Assembly: GCA_030144725.1 (NCBI GenBank)
Contig: JASKMD010000017.1
Location: 6,753,992-6,817,991 of the forward strand
From: Haematococcus lacustris
Lineage: Eukaryota > Chlorophyta > Chlorophyceae > Chlamydomonadales > Haematococcaceae
Reading direction: 5' to 3'
Length of the DNA stretch: 64,000 bases
The notes below the pieces were generated by a model. It worked only from the letters and a program-made list of their open reading frames with translations. It was not told where the DNA came from and did no database searches. The stretch's first letter is position 1. The number at the start of each line of letters is the position of its first letter. This document shows, one piece after another, positions 58,385 through 64,000 of this stretch. A program made the position numbers and the translations under genes.

Positions 58385-59731
58385 GGTTAATGGTCTCATT
58401 CTCCCTTTCCCTACAACCACCTCAACCATTGTAATCCCACTTGCTACGCGCCACTTCCCCACCCCAACTTACCTTACAGCCTGGAGCAAGCCTCCCCACC
58501 CTCCCCTGACCACCATCACCACCACCACCACCTCCTAAGCCATCAGATCTCCTCCCTTCCCTCCCCTCCCCCCCCACTCCCCCAGCCTGGAGCGGGCAGC
58601 ATTAAGCCCGCAGCCTGGAGCGGGCAGCTTGAAGCGTGCGCTTGTAATTACTACCAACAAGCTCAATTCGTGTGCATAGTTACAAACCAACAAGCGCATA
58701 GTAGGTAGGACCCCACGCCGCAGCCCTCTCCCTACCCTACCCATGGCGTAGCAGCCTGGAGCTGGCAACATGGAGCGGGCAACTTCGAGTGGGATCCATT
58801 AGTAGCAGCCAACCCAGCCTACTCTAGCCATGCCATGCCCACACACCACTATAGGTATTATCTATAGGTTGGTCAGGCTAGAATGATCCGATCTTGCCAC
58901 CGCCGTCATGTTGTGATCGTACTGTTGGTATGGAAAACAGTTCATGACTCACTAGGGATCGAACATGCGATCTCTCGGCCATACGGCCAAGACGATTGTA
59001 CGGTACAGTATATACGAAAAAACGGTGTACGATAAAAGACGGCCCAGCCGTCTTTGGTAACACTGTTCTCGGCCCCATTTCGGCGAGCTCGATGTTTTGT
59101 ATGTATCGAGGCTTTGTTTAAGAGCGCTTAGCGCGAACCTAATCCTCTGCAGCGACTGTGCAAGTCACGCAAACACTTCGAACCATCTTTTACCAATCAA
59201 GTCTCCCGGTAAAAGTTCCCCCTGTACGGGGGAAGTTTGTTGGCTGTAGATGGGGGAAGTTTTAAATTGCCCATCCGCGCTACTCGACAAGCACGAGCGA
59301 CTAGCCACCCACACAACGGCTTGCTGGGCTCCTCCGCATGCTTTGACTCGCAACCTTGACTGCCCAGAGGTGGTTAGCGGTGGGCGGTTACTGCCCAGCA
59401 AACGCAGCCCGCCTGGACCGTTCTTATTTCGATAAGCTCAAGCGCGCAGCCCATAAGGGACTTGCCAGGGGAGCGGTTACAGGGGATGTAGCCGCATTAG
59501 CGAGCCGCAGCTTAAGCGACGAGCTAACAGGACAGGCCAAACCCCCCCACAACACCCAAAACTAGCGACGGACACAATGCAGTGCCAGACGAGCTACAGG
59601 AGGAACCGCAGCTGGAGCAGCACCTGCGTTCTGCAGCTTTTCTGCCTTGGCAGGAGCGCAGGGAGCGATCAGATGCCGCTGCCCGTTCCAAATCGGAGCA
59701 GCGCAAGCGGGAATATGTGGAGCTCAAATGA

Positions 59732-60575
59732 CAGCCCTGCAGTCAGGTATTCAAACAGCTATCAGAGAGGATTGGCTGCACCATGCGTGCAGTGCGTGGT
59801 GTGGTTGGCTTTGTGTGCTGCCATGACGTGCCGCTACTAGCGCTGTACTGCAACATGCGCACAGCGGAGCAGTTTGTGTACTACCTCCTGGCATGGCATG
59901 CTGCATGCGACATGTTGCATCTCTACATTGACTTAGCCTGCCATGCCAGGTTGGTTGTTCGCCATGGAGAAGCACCATGGCAGTGCTGAGGGTGAGAGCC
60001 CTCTCTTGCACGAGGCCTGGTGCTCCTGGTCGAAGGTCTCAAGGTGTGTGTGGCATGGCAAGGGTGCAGAGTGTTCAGGGTGAGGTGTGGCACAGTTGGT
60101 TGAGCGCGGTGTGTTGTAGGTACCGTACCCAGGTGGAGCAGCTCACCACAGTGTGCATGAGCTGGGGTTGCAACGCGACCGTATGGGCCAGAGCGACAAG
60201 GACACGCGCGCAGCAAGCAACGCCATCAAGGCAAAGCTTAGGACAGCTCGTCAGCTTCTCAAAGAGGCAGCACTCTACCAAGCGCTAGGGAGTGGTGATG
60301 CAGCAGCTGTCAGCATGGTGAGGGGTGAGCCAGCTCCATGGGCTGAGGCCTCCACAGCAACCCCCTACGGCAAGCTGCTGCACTATGAGCGGCAGCTGCA
60401 CCATTTGCAAAGCGATAGGGATAGATGCGTTGAGCAGCAAGCTATGCTGCGTATCGAGCATAGCCGGCTGCTGGTCTGGTTGCAGCACATGATTGTTGTG
60501 TGCAAGGGGGCATGCAGTGAGCCTGAGGCGCATGGCGAGGCTGAGTACCTTGTACCACTTGTAACACCCTTGTAA
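59732..60575 (+). pseudogene. KDZ transposase fragments
   Basis: Kyakuja-Dileera-Zisupton transposases move DNA elements in algae and fungi. 59732-59989 gives VFKQLSERIG, then VRGVVGFVCCHDVPLLALY, then TAEQFVYYLLAWH and LHLYIDLACH, matching a KDZ core strand region. 60153-60575 gives a C-terminal coiled coil (LGLQRDRMGQ ... LLHYERQLHHLQSDRDRC) to a stop. The central part between them is missing (about 160 bp of unrelated DNA), so the enzyme is dead. Confidence 0.6.
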
Positions 60576-63230
60576 TCCCTTGTAACATGGCGGTCATGTA
60601 ATGCTATCCAACCAACCGCTTATGTGATCCCTAACCGTTGAGAGCTGACCTAACTAGACTTCATTCCAGAGTCACCCGGTCCCAACCTCTACATACCATG
60701 CATGTAACCAACCGCATCTCTAGGTGCCTAGCTCCGAATTGCACTAGAAGCTCTTTTTAATTACAATAGACAAGGCTAGACAAGGCTATCCAAGCCAAAT
60801 GAGAATGGCCGCGCTCAAGTTTTAAACCTGTACCTAAACACTGTTAGCACCGCCTTGCCTCCTAGGCTGGATCCCTAGCTAGCCCAGCCCAGCCCATCCT
60901 AACCTATCACTGCCAGGCTAGCCCATCCCTAGCCAGCCAGCCAGCCCATCCCATCCCTAGCCAGCCTATCCCAGCCCAGCCCATCCCAACCCAGCCTATC
61001 CCTAGCTAGCCCATCCCATCCCATCCTAACCTATCACTGCCAGGCCTGCACTTGCTAAGCATGACCGTGATGCATACATGCATAGGGGGTATGTAGCAGG
61101 TGGCTATCACGTTTGCAGCATTAGCGCAGCACCGCGTGGTGTGTTGTCCATACAAGGGGCATGTGGCGCACCATACCCTAGCATGTGGCTGGATGTGATG
61201 AGCCTCCACTATAGGTACCATCCGTAGTCAGACTAGCTGTGACACATTGGGTGTGGATCACTGCCAGGCCTGCACTTGCTAAGCATGACCGCGATGCATA
61301 CATGCAAGGGGGGTATGTAGCAGGTGGCTACCAGGTTTGCGGCCTTAGCGCATCACCGCGTGGTGGTGTTGTCCATACAAGGGGCGTAGGTATCATTTGA
61401 GAAGAGGATACACGGCTAATGACCTCCACCGTTTTCTTCCTTACATCTTACAATTTACATCTTACAAATCACGTTGTGTGGCATGGAACTGAACGGAAGC
61501 TCTTTGAAAGCTTTTGTACCATGCAACATTCTCCTCAGATGGGTTCAAAGTTGTTGCTGATTGCTAATACAAGACTGCACTGCCACACACCTACAGCTTG
61601 CTGCTGCTGCTGCTGCTCATGCTCTGCAGTACATGCACTGCAACCTGCTGCTGCTGCTCATGCACTGAAGCACACCCGCAGCCTGCTGCTACCTGCACTG
61701 CCACACACCTAAAGCTTGCTGCTGCTGCTGCCCATGCACTGCTGCTCATGCACTAAAACACATGCACTGCAGCCTGCTGTTGCTGCTCATGCACTGCAGC
61801 ACACCTGCAGCCTGCTGCTACCTGCAGCATGCACTGCCACACACCTACAGGCAGGGCAGGTCAGGTCAGGTCAAGGCAAGTCAGGTCAGGTCAGGTCAGG
61901 GGCAACGCAAGGCTGGGAGGGGGTGGGGCAGGGCTGGGAGGTGGTGGGGCAGGGTTGGGCAGGGAGGGGAGGGGCAATGCAAGGCAGGGATGGGGTGGGG
62001 CGGGGCTGGGAGGTGGTGGGGCAGGGATGGGCAGGGAGGGGAGGGGCAACGCAAGGCAAGAAGGGGGTTGGGCAGGGTTGGGCAGGGAGGGGAGGGGCAA
62101 TGCAAGGCAGGGATGGCGTGGGGCAGGGCTGGAAGGGGGTGGGGCAGGGCTGGGAGGGGGTGGAGCAGGGCTGGGAGGGGGGTGGGTGGGTAGGGCTGGG
62201 AGGGGGTGGGGTGGGGCTGGGAGGGGTTGGGGCAGGGCTGGGCTGCGGCGGCGAGGGGTGGGGTGGCATGACAACAACACCATGATGCAAATGGGTGGGT
62301 GGGCGGGTGACTGGGTGCACCTTGCTGTGTAGCGGCACTACGGCTGCCTCCCCAGCCAGCTGCGGCTCGGAGCTTGGCCCCCCCGGCGCTAGTCGCACTA
62401 GGGGTGGCCCCCTCGCCAGCGGCAAGCCTGTGGCTGCCCTCCCCACCAGCTGCGACACAGAGGTTAAATCCGTGTCCAGCAGTTACATTGGGGTGGGCCC
62501 CCCGTTAGCGGTTGGTCTGTAGCTGCCTCCCCCACCACCTGCAGCACAGGGGTCGCCAGCAAAAGCGAGATTGGATTCCACGCCAGCAGCGTGTGTGCGA
62601 CTGTCCTCAGCGCCAAGAGCTGCAGCAACGGTAGCAAAACCATTGCTACATTACTGCCTGCTTGCTTGCATGCTACTCTGGCTAGGCCTGAGCGGACTTC
62701 CAAGCTGCACACTGACTTGCTCTAGCATCTGAGATAGCTCACCAATCCTTTTGGCAGATGGTTGCTGAGCTGGGCTGGGGCGTGGGCTGCGCAGAGAGGT
62801 GCACAGGGGGGAGGTATCTGTATGCACACAAGCATCAAATCACATCACAAATCAGATTCAAGATCATGCAATTCAGCAGTCATGCAAGCCAAGAATTAGA
62901 CACAGCGGTTGCGACAAGTAATCATGTATCATCAACGGCAACAACATCAGCGCAAAAACACTAGCACTATTGCATAGCATACCTTGGCAAGGGGATGGGA
63001 TGCCCCCCAGCTCCACTCCCTTCAAACTATCACGTCAAACCATGTTTGAGCGTGGGTCTGGCTGCTAGGTCAGCAGAAGAATGAGAGGGGGTTGGGACTG
63101 ATCGACTGATTGCGTGAAGCGCAAGGGAGCATCAGCTTAAAGCGGTCCTGCATGCTGATGTACTCCACCTGCATCACCTGAAGTGGCTTCAAGGGGGAAT
63201 CTTCTAGTCTAGTTGCCCCAGAGGCACAAG

Positions 63231-63822
63231 CATGGTGCAGCCAATCCTCTCTGATAGCTGTTTGAATACCTGACTGCAGGGCTGTCATTTGAGCTCCACA
63301 TATTCCCGCTTGCGCTGCTCCGATTTGGAACGGGCAGCGGCATCTGATCGCTCCCTGCGCTCCTGCCAAGGCAGAAAAGCTGCAGAACGCAGGTGCTGCT
63401 CCAGCTGCGGTTCCTCCTGTAGCTCGTCTGGCACTGCATTGTGTCCGTCGCTAGTTTTGGGTGTTGTGGGGGGGTTTGGCCTGTCCTGTTAGCTCGTCGC
63501 TTAAGCTGCGGCTCGCTAATGCGGCTACATCCCCTGTAACCGCTCCCCTGGCAAGTCCCTTATGGGCTGCGCGCTTGAGCTTATCGAAATAAGAACGGTC
63601 CAGGCGGGCTGCGTTTGCTGGGCAGTAACCGCCCACCGCTAACCACCTCTGGGCAGTCAAGGTTGCGAGTCAAAGCATGCGGAGGAGCCCAGCAAGCCGT
63701 TGTGTGGGTGGCTAGTCGCTCGTGCTTGTCGAGTAGCGCGGATGGGCAATTTAAAACTTCCCCCATCTACAGCCAACAAACTTCCCCCGTACAGGGGGAA
63801 CTTTTACCGGGAGACTTGATTG
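63231..63822 (-). repeat. Right 592-bp inverted repeat of the KDZ-like element
   Basis: Inverse, almost identical copy of 59194-59785, including the transposase stretch up to ERIGCTM. Confidence 0.9.
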
Positions 63823-63862
63823 CTTTTACATGGTCGAGGCGGAGTGTTTACAGTAATTGGCT

Positions 63863-63878
63863 TATCGGTCGGAAACCA
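63863..63878 (-). promoter_or_regulatory. Gypsy primer-binding site candidate
   Basis: TGGTTTCCGACCGATA on the minus strand, two bases after the 5' LTR ends. TGG at the start fits pairing with a tRNA CCA end; the tRNA is not identified. Confidence 0.55.
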
Positions 63879-63880
63879 CT

Positions 63881-64000
63881 TGTAACGTGCAGCCTCATAA
63901 AGGCGACGTTGGACCGTTTGAACCATATGTAACACTGAGCCGGCCGCGAGGGCACTCGAGCCGCGGGCACTGTAACAGTCGGCCACAAGGCACCACCGTG
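63881..64000 (-). repeat. 5' LTR, partial (120 of 301 bp)
   Basis: Identical to 47484-47603. It continues beyond the window. The identity of the two LTRs suggests that the host retrotransposon is young, and its three nested insertions younger still. Confidence 0.9.

Larger units (their letters stand above)
57602..59065 (+). mobile_element. 1.46-kb hAT element in gypsy gag
   Basis: TIR CAGTGTTACCAAA at 57602 and its complement TTTGGTAACACTG ending at 59065, with 8-bp duplication TTCTCGGC at 57594-57601 and 59066-59073. Inner stretches near both ends share GACGG and TATACGG/CGTATA motifs. It keeps only a transposase N-terminal fragment and is non-autonomous. Confidence 0.9.
55930..59186 (-). 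pseudogene. Gypsy gag and leader, frameshifted, interrupted by hAT
   Basis: Gag is spread over several frames. The N-terminal part (NKAYLETLYERTRAL) is at about 57590; an Ala/Gln/Pro-rich middle and a capsid-like part (AVTFLKDLEVQCANNN..., YTPWDYLCKHFIEMVGED) follow, down to about 56292. No CCHC zinc knuckle was found. 55928-55975 repeats a piece of the protease region (55590-55625). The hAT element at 57602-59065 splits the N-terminus from the leader (59074-59186). Confidence 0.65.
59194..63822 (+). mobile_element. 4.6-kb KDZ-like element with 592-bp inverted repeats
   Basis: Inserted in the gypsy leader, with the 7-bp duplication CTTTTAC at 59187-59193 and 63823-63829. Each end starts CAATCAAGTCTCCCGG; the near-identical inverted repeats span 59194-59785 and 63231-63822 and include coding sequence. 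The interior has transposase fragments, (CCCAT)-rich DNA at 60870-61030, a 125-bp direct repeat (61040-61165 and 61261-61385), CTG-rich satellite (61590-61840) and GGGTGGGGCAGGG minisatellite (61870-62270). Confidence 0.8.
47484..64000 (-). mobile_element. Ty3/gypsy chromovirus with three nested transposons, 5' LTR cut by window end
   Basis: Minus-strand order: 5' LTR (>64000-63881), primer site, leader and gag, protease, RT, RNase H, integrase, chromodomain, polypurine tract, 3' LTR (47784-47484). The coding sequence is interrupted by a CACTA-like element in RNase H, a hAT element in gag and a KDZ-like element in the leader. Without these three (about 10.5 kb) the element would be roughly 6.2 kb, a usual size for a chromovirus. 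Confidence 0.9.

Noticed and set aside
58940..58985. tRNA-like GGCCGAGAGATCGC...GTTCGATCCC inside the hAT element
   Set aside because: The distance between the two boxes is far too short for a tRNA and no acceptor stem is present.

Overview
The window looks like nuclear DNA of a GC-rich green alga, probably Chlamydomonadales. The signs are intron-dense genes with GT-AG and occasional GC-AG introns, CAG/Gln and Ala-rich runs, a PAS-linked class III nucleotide cyclase, a PHO4-type phosphate transporter, a TGTAA poly(A) signal, and many CG-rich minisatellites and transposons. No rRNA, tRNA or CRISPR array was recognised. Two 500-N scaffold gaps lie at 10974-11473 and 28788-29287. Exon models were made by eye from splice sites, reading phase and family motifs. 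|| Layout. 1-1912: remnant of a long-TIR (KDZ-like) element. 1913-7254: three near-identical tandem copies of a 1,853-bp unit with a damaged coiled-coil/polyQ ORF. 7282-10973: an almost full-length Fanzor (eukaryotic TnpB) element on the minus strand, followed by a scaffold gap. 12092-23101: large minus-strand PAS/class III cyclase gene whose introns hold three Fanzor-derived insertions. 24857-28414: minus-strand gene of at least four phase-compatible exons, one SET-domain-like. 29735-34832: minus-strand acid-lipase-like gene with complete catalytic motifs, one Fanzor-derived short element in an intron and a 470-bp (GGGGGC)n tract in another. 37577-40915: plus-strand 12-exon PHO4 sodium/phosphate symporter. 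43970-47150: dead DDE-type transposase with a hAT-type MITE inside. 47484-64000: Ty3/gypsy chromovirus on the minus strand running off the window, carrying three nested DNA transposons (CACTA-like 49779-54170, hAT 57602-59065, KDZ-like 59194-63822). || The most interesting system is the Fanzor family. One copy keeps all three RuvC motifs, but its frame has three nonsense codons. Its 250-bp 3' flank recurs at six more places, always ending at the same point. One derivative (32576-32924) is explained by deletion between two 9-bp repeats at the two ends of the Fanzor element. Three derivatives have 17-bp target duplications starting TGCTG (two exact, one partly diverged). By analogy with known Fanzor/TnpB loci, the conserved 3' region is the place to look for a guide-RNA scaffold. 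A second unexplained pattern is a set of five 75-77-bp GT...AG intron-like modules inside unrelated transposons.
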